In this document: positions 33,284 to 41,563 of the stretch, in pieces | How the letters are laid out: each line of letters begins with the position of its first letter | Numbering within the stretch: position 1 is the stretch's first letter | Source: Pseudonocardia phyllosphaerae | GTDB lineage: Bacteria; Actinomycetota; Actinomycetes; Mycobacteriales; Pseudonocardiaceae | Assembly: GCF_046546475.1 (NCBI RefSeq) | Contig: NZ_JBKGXS010000010.1 | Span: forward strand, 124,001 to 188,000 | Length of the DNA: 64,000 nucleotides | Reading direction: 5' to 3' | The notes under the pieces: model-generated | Seen by the model: the letters and a program-made list of their open reading frames with translations, nothing else | Told to the model about the DNA's origin: nothing | The model's database searches: none | Translations under genes and position numbers: made by a program

Positions 33284-34033
33284 TCAGGCCGGGATGACGA
33301 GGTCCAGGTGGTCGCCGTCGCGCTCCACGGTGTGCCCGGCACGGCGCGCGATCCGGGCGACGGCGGTCGCGTCGGCGGGCTCGGCGCGCGAGGCCGCGAG
33401 CAGCCGCGCCAGCCCGCCCTTGTGGGACTTGTTGTGGTGGCTGACCACCGATCGGGACCCGTCCGGGCGCTCGGCGAGCACGTTCACGGTGACCGCGCCG
33501 GGCACCGCGCCCAGGGCGGCGTAGCCACCCGAGCGCAGGTCGACGACCAGCTCACCGGCGGCGATCCGCGCCAGCAGCGGGTCGGCCACCGGCCGCCACC
33601 GCGACGCCAGCGTCCCCGAGCCGGGCAGCTTCGACCCGGCCGAGAGCCGGTAGGCCGGGATCGGGTCGTCCGCGCCGACGACGCCGAACAGCGCCGACTG
33701 CACGGCCAGCCGGGAGCGGGCCCGGTCGCGGACGGCGCGGGTGAACGATCCGGCGTCGAGGGCGTCGTAGAGGACCCCGGTGTAGCGGTCCAGCGCCGGC
33801 ATCGTCGGCGAGGTGAACAGCGCGGCGTTCCGGTCGATCTCGGCGTCCTGCCGGGCGGAGACGCCGAGCGCGGCGCGGGCGGCCGGGCGGTCCGCGGCCA
33901 GGGCCACCAGCTCGTCGGCCAGCTCCTTGCGGACGGCGCCGAGGTCGGCGTCGTGGGACAGCGCGGCGAGGTCGAGCGGCGGGCCGTCCCCGCCGGCGCG
34001 CTTGGTCTCCGAGGGCGGCAGCAGCACGAGCAC
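33284..34033 (-). CDS. yaaA: peroxide stress protein YaaA (DUF328)
   Basis: 249-aa protein of the YaaA family, which in E. coli limits free iron during hydrogen-peroxide stress. The N-terminal LLPPSETKR and the C-terminal SHHNKSHKGGLARLL are family hallmarks; LYDALDAG and AVQSALFGVV lie between. The GTG at 34033 gives the expected N-terminus and follows a TACTCT box by eight bases. The in-frame region further upstream has no support. Divergent from the metYX leader. Confidence 0.9.
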   Translation of the reverse strand: MLVLLPPSETKRAGGDGPPLDLAALSHDADLGAVRKELADELVALAADRPAARAALGVSARQDAEIDRNAALFTSPTMPALDRYTGVLYDALDAGSFTRAVRDRARSRLAVQSALFGVVGADDPIPAYRLSAGSKLPGSGTLASRWRPVADPLLARIAAGELVVDLRSGGYAALGAVPGAVTVNVLAERPDGSRSVVSHHNKSHKGGLARLLAASRAEPADATAVARIARRAGHTVERDGDHLDLVIPA

Positions 34034-34041
34034 GGCGGGCG

Positions 34042-34047
34042 AGAGTA
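34042..34047 (-). promoter_or_regulatory. predicted -10 box for leaderless yaaA transcript
   Basis: Minus-strand TACTCT is placed eight bases before the GTG at 34033, without a ribosome-binding site. Confidence 0.5.
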
Positions 34048-34140
34048 CTTCCCCGGTGATCACCGGCGGCGGCCCCCACCTGCGATCGCGGCCACAGCGC
34101 GCCGCCCGGCGGGGGCGTTGTGCCCCATCCCGGGCGCCGC

Positions 34141-34146
34141 TAGGTT
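34141..34146 (+). promoter_or_regulatory. predicted -10 box for the metYX leader transcript
   Basis: TAGGTT lies seven bases before the GTG of the small leader ORF at 34154, so the mRNA should begin at or next to that start codon. Confidence 0.55.
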
Positions 34147-34153
34147 CGAGGCC

Positions 34154-34228
34154 GTGACCTGCCTCGTGGCGCGCCTGCACGTCGACCTCATGCGCCTGTC
34201 CAGCGCGAGTTGTCGACGCTGCGGCTGA
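34154..34228 (+). CDS. cysteine-containing leader peptide upstream of metYX
   Basis: A 24-residue peptide beginning with GTG and ending LHVDLMRLSSASCRRCG. The HVDL-R-SSA-CR pattern matches the family of actinobacterial putative leader peptides found upstream of sulfur-metabolism genes. It contains three cysteines, two of them four codons apart at the very end. A -10 box sits seven bases upstream, so it should be translated as a leaderless ORF. Stalling at Cys codons is the expected sensing step, coupling metYX expression to cysteine or sulfur supply. Too small for ordinary gene finding. Confidence 0.75.
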   Translation: MTCLVARLHVDLMRLSSASCRRCG

Positions 34229-34243
34229 CCTCCGCCCGACCGA

Positions 34244-34276
34244 GGGCGCACCTGCCGTCCCGCAGGCCGGGCGCCC
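34244..34276 (+). promoter_or_regulatory. candidate attenuator hairpin between leader peptide and metY
   Basis: GGGCGC (34244-34249) pairs with GCGCCC (34271-34276), and CCTGC (34251-34255) with GCAGG (34262-34266), giving a two-part stem 15 bases after the leader stop codon and about 75 bases before metY. It could act as an attenuator or as an alternative structure controlled by ribosomes on the leader peptide. Confidence 0.55.
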
Positions 34277-34352
34277 CGCACGACCCGTCCCGTCCGGCAC
34301 CGCTGCCGAGGCACGGAAGTCGCCGGACCGCATCCGAGGAGCACATCCCGTC

Positions 34353-35663
34353 ATGACCGAGCCCGACCCCACCGCCAACTGGTCGTTCGAGACCAAGCAG
34401 GTGCACGCCGGCGCCGAGCCCGACCCGACCACCAACGCGCGGGCCACGCCGATCTACCAGACGACGTCCTACGTCTTCCGGGACTCCGAGCAGGCCGCGA
34501 AGCTGTTCGGCCTGCAGGAGTTCGGCAACATCTACACCCGGATCATGAACCCGACCCAGGACGTGCTGGAGCAGCGCGTCGCCGCCCTGGAGGGCGGGGT
34601 CGGGGCGCTCGCCGTCGCCTCCGGGCAGGCCGCGCAGCAGCTCGCCGTGCTGAACATCGCCGAGGCCGGGGACCACATCGTCGCCAGCGCCTCGCTCTAC
34701 GGCGGCACCTACAACCAGTTCCACTACACGTTCCCCAAGCTCGGGCTCGAGGTCACGTTCGTCGACGACCCGGACGACCTGGAGGCGTGGAAGGCGGCCA
34801 TCCGGCCGAACACCAAGCTGCTCTACGCCGAGACCCTGGGCAACCCGCGCGGCAACGTGCTGGACGTCGAGGGCGTCGCCGGGGTGGCACACGAGGCAGG
34901 CGTGCCGCTGGTCGTCGACAACACCGTCCCGACGCCGTACCTGCTGCGGCCGATCGAGCACGGCGCCGACATCGTCGTCCACTCGCTGACCAAGTTCCTG
35001 GGCGGGCACGGCACCTCGGTCGGCGGCATCATCGTCGACTCCGGCAACTTCGACTGGACCGCGCACGCCGACAAGTTCCCCGGCCTGACCCAGCCGGACC
35101 CGAGCTACCACGGCGCGGTGTTCACCGACGCCGTCGGCCCGCTGGCCTACATCATCAAGGCCCGCGTGCAGCTGCTGCGCGACCTCGGCCCGGCGATCTC
35201 CCCGCAGAACGCGTTCTACATCCTGCAGGGCATCGAGACGCTGTCGCTGCGGATGGACAAGCACAACGCCAACGCCCAGGAGCTGGCGGAGTGGCTGCAG
35301 GAGCGCGACGAGGTCGAGACCGTGCACTACGCCGGGCTCGAGTCCTCGCCGTGGCACACCGCGGCGCAGAAGTACCTGCCCAAGGGCGCCGGTGCGATCG
35401 TCGCGTTCGAGCTGCGCGGCGGGGTCGAGGCGGGCCGGAAGTTCGTCGACTCGCTCGAGCTGTTCAGTCACCTCGCCAACATCGGTGACGTGCGCAGCCT
35501 GGTGATCCACCCGGCGTCGACGACGCACAGCCAGCTCTCCCCGGAGGAGCAGCTGGCCTCCGGCGTCACCCCCGGCCTGGTGCGCCTGTCGGTGGGCCTG
35601 GAAGGCGCCGAGGACCTCAAGGCCGACCTGGACGCGGGCTTCCGCGCGGCCAAGGGCGCGTGA
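34353..35663 (+). CDS. metY: O-acetylhomoserine sulfhydrylase (aminocarboxypropyltransferase)
   Basis: PLP enzyme of the Cys/Met metabolism family, 436 aa, using sulfide and O-acetylhomoserine to make homocysteine. The PLP-binding lysine is in SLTKFLGGHG (Lys214); the cofactor-phosphate block is SGQAAQQLAVLN. The long 430-residue form with NIYTRIMNPTQDVLEQRVAALEGG is typical of MetY rather than MetB. GAGGAG lies upstream of the ATG. The next gene, metX, makes its substrate, and the start and stop overlap (GTGA). A leader peptide and hairpin precede it. Confidence 0.94.
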   Translation: MTEPDPTANWSFETKQVHAGAEPDPTTNARATPIYQTTSYVFRDSEQAAKLFGLQEFGNIYTRIMNPTQDVLEQRVAALEGGVGALAVASGQAAQQLAVLNIAEAGDHIVASASLYGGTYNQFHYTFPKLGLEVTFVDDPDDLEAWKAAIRPNTKLLYAETLGNPRGNVLDVEGVAGVAHEAGVPLVVDNTVPTPYLLRPIEHGADIVVHSLTKFLGGHGTSVGGIIVDSGNFDWTAHADKFPGLTQPDPSYHGAVFTDAVGPLAYIIKARVQLLRDLGPAISPQNAFYILQGIETLSLRMDKHNANAQELAEWLQERDEVETVHYAGLESSPWHTAAQKYLPKGAGAIVAFELRGGVEAGRKFVDSLELFSHLANIGDVRSLVIHPASTTHSQLSPEEQLASGVTPGLVRLSVGLEGAEDLKADLDAGFRAAKGA

Positions 35664-36802
35664 GTGCCGACCGTCTCCCTCCCGCCAGCGGTGCCTGGCG
35701 GGAGGGAGACGACCCCGGCGCGCGACGGTTCCTGGACCTGCCGGGTCCGCTGAAGCTGGAGGCCGGCGGGGAGCTGCCGGAGGCCCGGCTGGCCTATGAG
35801 ACGTGGGGCGAGCTCGCCCCGGACGGCTCGAACGCGGTCCTGGTGCTGCACGCGCTCACCGGGGACGCGCACGTCGAGGGCCCCGCCGGGCCCGGACAGC
35901 CCACCGCGGGCTGGTGGCCCGGCCTGATCGGGCCGGGCCTGCCGCTGGACCCGGCGCGCTGGTTCGTCGTCGCCCCGAACGCGCTCGGCGGCTGCCAGGG
36001 CTCGACCGGCCCGGCGTCGCCGGCCCCGGACGGGCGGCCGTGGGGCAGCCGGTTCCCGGCGGTCACCATCCGCGACACCGTCGCCGCCGAGCAGCACCTC
36101 GCCGACGCGCTCGGCATCGACTCCTTCGCCTGCGTGATCGGCGGGTCGATGGGCTCGATGCGATCGCTGGAGTGGGCCGCGACCGAGCCCGACCGGGTGC
36201 GGCGCCTCGCGCTGCTGGCCGGTCCGGCGGCGTCGTCGGCGGACCAGATCGGCTGGGCCGCACCGCAGATCGAGGCGATCCGCGCGGACCCGGGCTGGCA
36301 CGGCGGCGACTACCACGACCTCGGGCCCGGGGAGGGGCCGTGGCGCGGCCTCGGCGTCGCCCGCCGGATCGCGCACCTCTGCTACCGCTCCGGGATCGAG
36401 CTCGACACCCGGTTCGGCCGCGACCGGCAGCCGGGGGAGGACCCGCTCGACGGCGGCCGGTTCGCCGTCGAGTCCTACCTCGACCACCACGCCGACAAGC
36501 TGGTGCGCCGGTTCGACGCCGCGTCCTACGTGCTGCTGACCCGTGCGATGAACCTGCACGACGTCGGGCGCGAGCGCGGCGGCGTCGAGGCGGGCCTGCG
36601 CCGGGTGCGGGCCCGGACCCGGGTGGCCGGCGTCGTGTCCGACCGGCTGTACCCGATCGCGGACCAGCAGCGGCTCGCCGACGGCATCTCCGGCGCCGGT
36701 GACCTCACGGTGATCGACTCCCCGTACGGCCACGACGGCTTCCTCATCGAGACGCCGACGGTGGGACGCCTGCTCACGGAGCTGCTCGCCGAATCGGCAT
36801 GA
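35660..36802 (+). CDS. metX: homoserine O-acetyltransferase
   Basis: Acetylates homoserine with acetyl-CoA in the methionine pathway; 380 aa, alpha/beta-hydrolase fold. The nucleophile is Ser163 in GGSMGSMRSLEW; the early block is ALTGDAHVEGP, and the C-terminal catalytic Asp and His are in YPIADQQRLADG and SPYGHDGFLIE. GTG start overlaps metY by four bases. Together they form a two-gene direct-sulfhydrylation module to homocysteine. Confidence 0.94.
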   Translation: MSADRLPPASGAWREGDDPGARRFLDLPGPLKLEAGGELPEARLAYETWGELAPDGSNAVLVLHALTGDAHVEGPAGPGQPTAGWWPGLIGPGLPLDPARWFVVAPNALGGCQGSTGPASPAPDGRPWGSRFPAVTIRDTVAAEQHLADALGIDSFACVIGGSMGSMRSLEWAATEPDRVRRLALLAGPAASSADQIGWAAPQIEAIRADPGWHGGDYHDLGPGEGPWRGLGVARRIAHLCYRSGIELDTRFGRDRQPGEDPLDGGRFAVESYLDHHADKLVRRFDAASYVLLTRAMNLHDVGRERGGVEAGLRRVRARTRVAGVVSDRLYPIADQQRLADGISGAGDLTVIDSPYGHDGFLIETPTVGRLLTELLAESA

Positions 36803-36816
36803 TCGTCAGCTGAACG

Positions 36817-36834
36817 GCGCAACAGGAGTTGCGC
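36817..36834 (+). terminator. terminator after metX
   Basis: GCGCAAC and GTTGCGC form a perfect 7-bp stem with an AGGA loop 15 bases after the metX stop. Confidence 0.65.
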
Positions 36835-36934
36835 TGTGTCGATCTTGAGAGGGTTTCAGCCACTCTCAGTGTTCTCTCAGCGCCATGTCCCTAGTGTTCC
36901 GCTCGTCCCGATACCCCATCCGGAAGAGCGCACC

Positions 36935-38278
36935 GTGACCTACACGACGGCACGTCCGCAGACCGCGACGGTGACCGCCACCGGCACCGGTCGGCATCGT
37001 CGGGTGTCCGGCCGCGTTCCCGAGGCGGGGGCCCCGACCGCTCCGATCGACCCCGCCGGGGATGTGGCCGGGAATGTGACGGCCCCGGGCCGCCCGGCCG
37101 GAACCCCCACCGACACCGGTCGGCACCGCCGGGAGGCCGCGCGGTCCGCCCGCGCCGCCTACGCCGAGGCGAACGGGTCGCCGGAGCAGTCGGTCGAGCG
37201 CAGTGCCGGGGCCCGCCGGGCCGCCGAGCGCGGCGTCGTCGGGCAGGCGTTCCCGCAGCAGCGCGGCGGCCGTCGCCGTACCGACTGGGTCGACGCGGCC
37301 AAGGGCATCTGCATCGTGCTGGTCGTCGTGCACCACGCGGTGATGTTCCTGGAGCCGCACGGGCTGATCCCGGGCCCGCTGAACATGCTCAACACCGCGC
37401 TCGCGTCGCTGCGGATGCCGCTGTTCTTCCTGGTCTCGGGGCTGTTCCTGCCCTCGGTGCTGGCGAAGCCGTGGCGCACGCTGCTGCACCGCCGGGTCGC
37501 GTTGTTCGCCTGGCTCTACTTCCTGTGGACCGGGATCCAGTTCGGGGTGACCTCGCTGCTGCCCGCGGGCGTCGCGCCGTCGCTGGCCACCCAGGACCTG
37601 TCGTCGCTGCTGCTGAGCCCGCTGCTCCCGGCGCCGTCGATGTGGTTCCTCTACGCGCTGGCCGTGTTCTCCATCGGTGCGCGGCTGACCCGCAACGTCC
37701 CCACCTGGGTGCTGCTCGGCGCGACCGGGATCCTGTCCGCGCTGGCCGGCGCGGAGATCCTGCAGGTGGACGCGTTCGCCTGGGAGTTCATGGCCCGCTA
37801 CGCGTTCTTCTTCGCCCTCGGCTGGCACGCCCGGTCGATCGTGGAGAAGCTCGCCGCCGCCGCGACGCCGCTGCGGGTCGGGCTGGCCGCGGTGCTCGCC
37901 GGGCTCGGTGCCGGCGCCGAGGTGCTGCTGAACCTGAAGAACGTGTTCGGTGTGGCGTTCGCGCTCAACGTGGTCGCCGTCGGCGGCGGGGTGCTCGTCG
38001 CCGGGCTGCTCGCACGGTGGAAGGTGGGCCGGGTCGCGATCTTCCTCGGCCGCCGCACCCTGCCGATCTACCTGACGAACATCCTGTTCATCGGCCTGCT
38101 GACGACGCCGGTCGCGGGCCTGGCCCTCCCGGCCCCGGCGCAGGTGGCGGTGCTTGCCGTGATGGTGGTGGCGACGATCGCCGGGGCGCTCGGCCTGCAC
38201 AAGGCGATCCGCGCCGCGCACGGCACCTGGCTCTACGACCTCCCCGGCCGCTGGGCCGTGCGCCCCGCGATCGGCTGA
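36935..38278 (+). CDS. acyltransferase-3 family membrane protein with disordered N-terminal extension
   Basis: 447 aa. Residues 1-120 are polar and low-complexity, with TGRHRR written twice (TGTGRHRRVSG and TDTGRHRREAA), then RTDWVDAAKGICIVLVVVHHAVMFLEP opens an acyltransferase-3/OafA-type domain of about ten membrane helices. The HH pair in that first helix region matches the family's essential histidine. Such proteins O-acylate surface sugars, antibiotics or peptidoglycan; the acceptor is unknown. GTG at 36935 with GGAAGAG upstream. The preceding bases contain TGAGAG/CTCTCA inverted repeats (around 36846-36868). Confidence 0.82.
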   Translation: MTYTTARPQTATVTATGTGRHRRVSGRVPEAGAPTAPIDPAGDVAGNVTAPGRPAGTPTDTGRHRREAARSARAAYAEANGSPEQSVERSAGARRAAERGVVGQAFPQQRGGRRRTDWVDAAKGICIVLVVVHHAVMFLEPHGLIPGPLNMLNTALASLRMPLFFLVSGLFLPSVLAKPWRTLLHRRVALFAWLYFLWTGIQFGVTSLLPAGVAPSLATQDLSSLLLSPLLPAPSMWFLYALAVFSIGARLTRNVPTWVLLGATGILSALAGAEILQVDAFAWEFMARYAFFFALGWHARSIVEKLAAAATPLRVGLAAVLAGLGAGAEVLLNLKNVFGVAFALNVVAVGGGVLVAGLLARWKVGRVAIFLGRRTLPIYLTNILFIGLLTTPVAGLALPAPAQVAVLAVMVVATIAGALGLHKAIRAAHGTWLYDLPGRWAVRPAIG

Positions 38279-38328
38279 GCACCCCGGCGCCCCCGGGGCG
38301 CCCGCCGATGCGGGCCCCGGCGTGGCTC

Positions 38329-38751
38329 TCAGCCGACGCGCTCGCCGTAGACCCGCTGCACGCGCATCGTCATCAGCACGCGCTGGTCGCGCACCATGAC
38401 CTCGCGGTACTCGTCCCAGTCCGGGTGCTCCCCGGCCGCGGCGCGGTACCACGCGACGAGCGCCTCGACGGCCGGGCCGTCGACGGTCTCGTCCGGGCCG
38501 GCGAGCTCCACGGGGCCCTCGGCGGTGGCCCAGGCGCGGCCGTCCTCGCTCTCCACCGACAGCGCGGCCCGCGGGTCGCGGCGGAGGTTGGCGGTCTTCG
38601 CGCGGCCCGCGGTCATCGAGACCTGGATCGTCCCGGCCTCGCGGTCGTAGTACGGCGTGACCGGCGACAGCTGCGGCATCCCGCTGCGCTTGATCGTCGC
38701 GAGGACGCCCTGGCGTGCTCCGGCCAGCAGCTCGTGCTGTTCGTCTCCCAT
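38329..38751 (-). CDS. PPOX-class F420/FMN-dependent oxidoreductase
   Basis: 140-aa split-barrel flavoprotein of the pyridoxamine-5'-phosphate-oxidase superfamily. Recognisable blocks are LATIKRSGMPQLSPVTPYYDREAGTIQVSMTAGRAKTANLRRDPRAALSV, like F420-binding Rv1155-type proteins of actinobacteria. It could reduce a small molecule with F420H2; a specific substrate is not known. Convergent with the membrane acyltransferase and divergent from proS. Confidence 0.85.
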   Translation of the reverse strand: MGDEQHELLAGARQGVLATIKRSGMPQLSPVTPYYDREAGTIQVSMTAGRAKTANLRRDPRAALSVESEDGRAWATAEGPVELAGPDETVDGPAVEALVAWYRAAAGEHPDWDEYREVMVRDQRVLMTMRVQRVYGERVG

Positions 38752-38823
38752 GCCCGGTCAACGAGCGGACGCGCGCGAGGTGTTCCCACCGGAACCGGGG
38801 TGAGCCGCCCCGCAGGGGGTGGC

Positions 38824-38829
38824 TACCCT
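38824..38829 (+). promoter_or_regulatory. predicted -10 box for leaderless proS transcript
   Basis: TACCCT lies seven bases before the GTG at 38837. An in-frame GTG at 38819 would lie upstream of the box. Confidence 0.55.
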
Positions 38830-38836
38830 GTGCCGG

Positions 38837-40582
38837 GTGTTGACCCGGATGTCGTCGCTGTTCCTGCGCACCCTGCGTGAGGACCCGGCCGACGCGGAGG
38901 TGCCCAGCCATAAGCTGCTGGTCCGCGCCGGCTATGTCCGTCGCGTCGCCCCGGGGGTCTACTCCTGGCTGCCGCTCGGGCTCAAGGTGCTCCGCCGCAT
39001 CGAGAACGTGGTGCGCGAGGAGATGGACGCCATGGGCGGCCAGGAGATCCAGCTCCCGGCGCTGCTGCCGCGCGAGCCCTACGAGTCGACGAACCGGTGG
39101 ACCGAGTACGGCCCCAACCTGTTCCGGCTCCACGACCGTAAGGGCGGGGACTACCTGCTCGGCCCCACGCACGAGGAGCTGTTCACCCTCACGGTGAAGG
39201 GCGAGTACTCCTCGTACAAGGACTTCCCGGTCGTGCTCTACCAGATCCAGAACAAGTACCGCGACGAGGAGCGGCCGCGCGCCGGCATCCTGCGCGGGCG
39301 CGAGTTCCTGATGAAGGACTCCTACTCGTTCGACCTGTCCGACGAGGGCCTGTCGGAGTCCTACGCGAACCACCGCGCCACCTACATCCGGATCTTCGAC
39401 CGGCTCGGGCTGGACTACGTGATCGTGGCCGCGACGTCCGGGGCGATGGGTGGCTCGGCGTCGGAGGAGTTCCTGGCCGAGTCCGAGACCGGCGAGGACA
39501 CCTTCGTCCGCGGCCCCGGTGGCTACGCGGCCAACGTCGAGGCCGTCACCACGCCCGCGCCCGCGGAGATCCCGCTCGACGGGCTGCCCGCCGCACAGGT
39601 GCACCACACGCCGGACACCCCGACCATCGAGTCGCTGGTGGACCACCTGAACGCGACCACCGACCGCACCTTCACCGCGGCCGACACCCTCAAGAACGTG
39701 CTGGTGAAGATCAAGCAGCCCGGTGCCGACGAGTGGGAGCTGCTCGGCATCGGCGTGCCCGGCGACCGCGAGGTCGACATGAAGCGCCTCGAGGCGTCGC
39801 TGGAGCCCGCTCAGGTGGAGCTGCTCGACGAGGCCGACTTCGCCCGCAACCCGTTCCTGGTCAAGGGCTACATCGGGCCGGGCGCGCTCGCCGCGAACGG
39901 CGTCCGGTTCCTCGTCGACCCCCGGATCGTCACCGGCACCGCCTGGGTGACCGGGGCGGACAAGGCCGACCACCACGTCGTCGACCTGGTCGCGGGCCGC
40001 GACTTCACCCCGGACGGCACCATCGAGGCCGCCGAGGTCCGCGCCGGTGACCCCTCGCCGGACGGCCAGGGCGTCCTGGAGGCCGCCCGCGGCATCGAGA
40101 TCGGGCACATCTTCCAGCTGGGCCGCAAGTACGCCGACGCGTTCTCCCTCGACGCGCTGGGCCCGGACTCCAAGCCGGTCCGGATCACCATGGGCTCCTA
40201 CGGCATCGGTGTCTCCCGGCTGGTCGCCGCGATCGCCGAGCAGGCGCACGACGACAAGGGCCTGGTCTGGCCGCGCGCGGTCGCCCCGTTCGACGTGCAC
40301 GTCGTCGTCGCCGGGAAGTCCGCGGAGCTGCTCGAGGGCGGCGAGGCCGTCGCCGCGGAGCTGGAGCAGCGGGGCCTGTCGGTGCTGCTCGACGACCGCA
40401 AGGCCAGCCCCGGCGTGAAGTTCGCCGACGCCGAGCTGGTCGGGGTGCCGACGATCGTCGTCGTCGGGCGCGGGCTGGCCGACGGCAAGGTCGAGATCAA
40501 GGACCGGGCCTCGGGGGAGCGGACCGAGGTCGACCGCGACGGCGTCGCCGGTCAGGTCGCCGCGATCGTCCACGGGGTCTGA
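38837..40582 (+). CDS. proS: proline--tRNA ligase (bacterial type)
   Basis: Class II aminoacyl-tRNA synthetase charging tRNA-Pro; 581 aa, one residue from the mycobacterial enzyme as I recall it. Class II motif 1 is near YSWLPLGLKVLRRIENVVREEMDA, motif 2 is in YQIQNKYRDEERPRAGILRGREFLMKDSYSF, and motif 3 in GSYGIGVSRLVAAI. The INS editing domain lies between motifs 2 and 3 (about residues 225-410), and an anticodon-binding domain ends the protein. The start VLTRMSSLFLRTL mirrors the mycobacterial N-terminus. It opens the conserved proS-DUF4439-rimP-nusA-infB order. Confidence 0.96.
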   Translation: MLTRMSSLFLRTLREDPADAEVPSHKLLVRAGYVRRVAPGVYSWLPLGLKVLRRIENVVREEMDAMGGQEIQLPALLPREPYESTNRWTEYGPNLFRLHDRKGGDYLLGPTHEELFTLTVKGEYSSYKDFPVVLYQIQNKYRDEERPRAGILRGREFLMKDSYSFDLSDEGLSESYANHRATYIRIFDRLGLDYVIVAATSGAMGGSASEEFLAESETGEDTFVRGPGGYAANVEAVTTPAPAEIPLDGLPAAQVHHTPDTPTIESLVDHLNATTDRTFTAADTLKNVLVKIKQPGADEWELLGIGVPGDREVDMKRLEASLEPAQVELLDEADFARNPFLVKGYIGPGALAANGVRFLVDPRIVTGTAWVTGADKADHHVVDLVAGRDFTPDGTIEAAEVRAGDPSPDGQGVLEAARGIEIGHIFQLGRKYADAFSLDALGPDSKPVRITMGSYGIGVSRLVAAIAEQAHDDKGLVWPRAVAPFDVHVVVAGKSAELLEGGEAVAAELEQRGLSVLLDDRKASPGVKFADAELVGVPTIVVVGRGLADGKVEIKDRASGERTEVDRDGVAGQVAAIVHGV

Positions 40583-40589
40583 CCCGTGT

Positions 40590-40643
40590 GCCCCGAGGGG
40601 CACCCTCGCCACCGCCGGTGGCAACCAGGGTGCCCCTCGGGGC
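40590..40643. terminator. very strong bidirectional terminator after proS
   Basis: GCCCCGAGGGGCACCCT (40590-40606) and AGGGTGCCCCTCGGGGC (40627-40643) are perfectly complementary over 17 bp; an inner CCACC/GGTGG stem caps the loop. Placed between convergent genes. Confidence 0.85.
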
Positions 40644-40683
40644 GACGGGCCGAGCGTGCGGCGGGCCGGGCGTGTAGCCGGGC

Positions 40684-41487
40684 TCAGCGCGGCGGGACCG
40701 CCGAGGACGCCAGCCGGGTGAGGTCGTCGTGCGGGACGGGCCTGCCCGGACCGCCGGCGGCGTCCGCGGCCACCAGCAGCATCGCGACGCCGACCGAGCC
40801 GTCCTGGGCGCGGGTGCGCGGCACGGCGAGCACCCCGACGTGCGCGTCCGTCGCGCGGCAGCCGGGTGACGGCGCCCCGCCCGCGACCGGGCCGGTGCCG
40901 TCGGTGTGCACGGTCGCCTCGACCCAGGTGCCCTGCTCGATCCCCGCACCGCTGCCCGGCCGCGGCCCCGGTGCACCCACGGTGACCTGCGGCTGCGTCC
41001 CGGCGTAGACGGCCTCGCCCGTGCCGCGGGCGAACGCGCCTGCGGCCTGCTCGACGCTCGTCCCGGCCGGTACGGCGACCAGCCCGGACGCGGCCACGCC
41101 CTGCGTCGCCACCGGCGACGGGCACGCGACGGCCTCGGGCGCGGGCACCTCGGTGAGCGGGGTGAAGGGCACCCCGAAGACCTCCAGCGGTGCGGCCCCG
41201 GCGGCCACGGGGGCCCAGCCGTCGGGGGACTGGACGGCGAACGCGTCCGGGTCCCGGGTCTGTGCCGTGGGGGCCCCGTCCCGGGGCTGTGCCGCGGGGG
41301 CCCCGGCGGGCGGCGGTGCGGAGCGCGGCACCGCGAAGGCGATCACGGTGCCCGCGACGAGCAGCACCACGACGAGCGCGGCGAGCGCGGGGCGCCACCA
41401 GCGGATGGGCTCGGGGGACGGCTCCGCCGGATGCCCGGGGGAGTCGCCCGGACGGCGGGTCGTCGGCGTCCGGCCGGGGGAGGTCAC
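40684..41487 (-). CDS. membrane-anchored extracytoplasmic protein of unknown function
   Basis: 267 aa. A Pro-rich cytoplasmic N-terminus (about 30 residues) precedes one membrane helix (RPALAALVVVLLVAGTVIAFAV) and a Pro/Ala/Gly-rich stalk; the remaining 190 residues are predicted outside. Two Cys (in VACPSPV and SPGCRATD) could form a disulfide. I do not recognise the family. The layout suggests an exported or surface domain. Minus-strand TACCCT lies six bases before the GTG. Confidence 0.65.
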   Translation of the reverse strand: MTSPGRTPTTRRPGDSPGHPAEPSPEPIRWWRPALAALVVVLLVAGTVIAFAVPRSAPPPAGAPAAQPRDGAPTAQTRDPDAFAVQSPDGWAPVAAGAAPLEVFGVPFTPLTEVPAPEAVACPSPVATQGVAASGLVAVPAGTSVEQAAGAFARGTGEAVYAGTQPQVTVGAPGPRPGSGAGIEQGTWVEATVHTDGTGPVAGGAPSPGCRATDAHVGVLAVPRTRAQDGSVGVAMLLVAADAAGGPGRPVPHDDLTRLASSAVPPR

Positions 41488-41493
41488 CCGAGC

Positions 41494-41499
41494 AGGGTA
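41494..41499 (-). promoter_or_regulatory. predicted -10 box for the 41487 gene
   Basis: Minus-strand TACCCT six bases before the GTG at 41487 predicts a leaderless or near-leaderless mRNA. Confidence 0.45.
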
Positions 41500-41563
41500 C
41501 GGGCGGCTCCGAGCGTCACCCCGAGCCGGTGCGGGACCCGCGGTACGGGCGTCGCCGTGCAGG

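Noticed and set aside
36866..41398. A very long open frame antisense to the acyltransferase and proS
   Set aside because: It is opposite to well-recognised genes, has Arg/Gly/His-rich nonsense composition, and results from low stop-codon frequency in high-G+C DNA.
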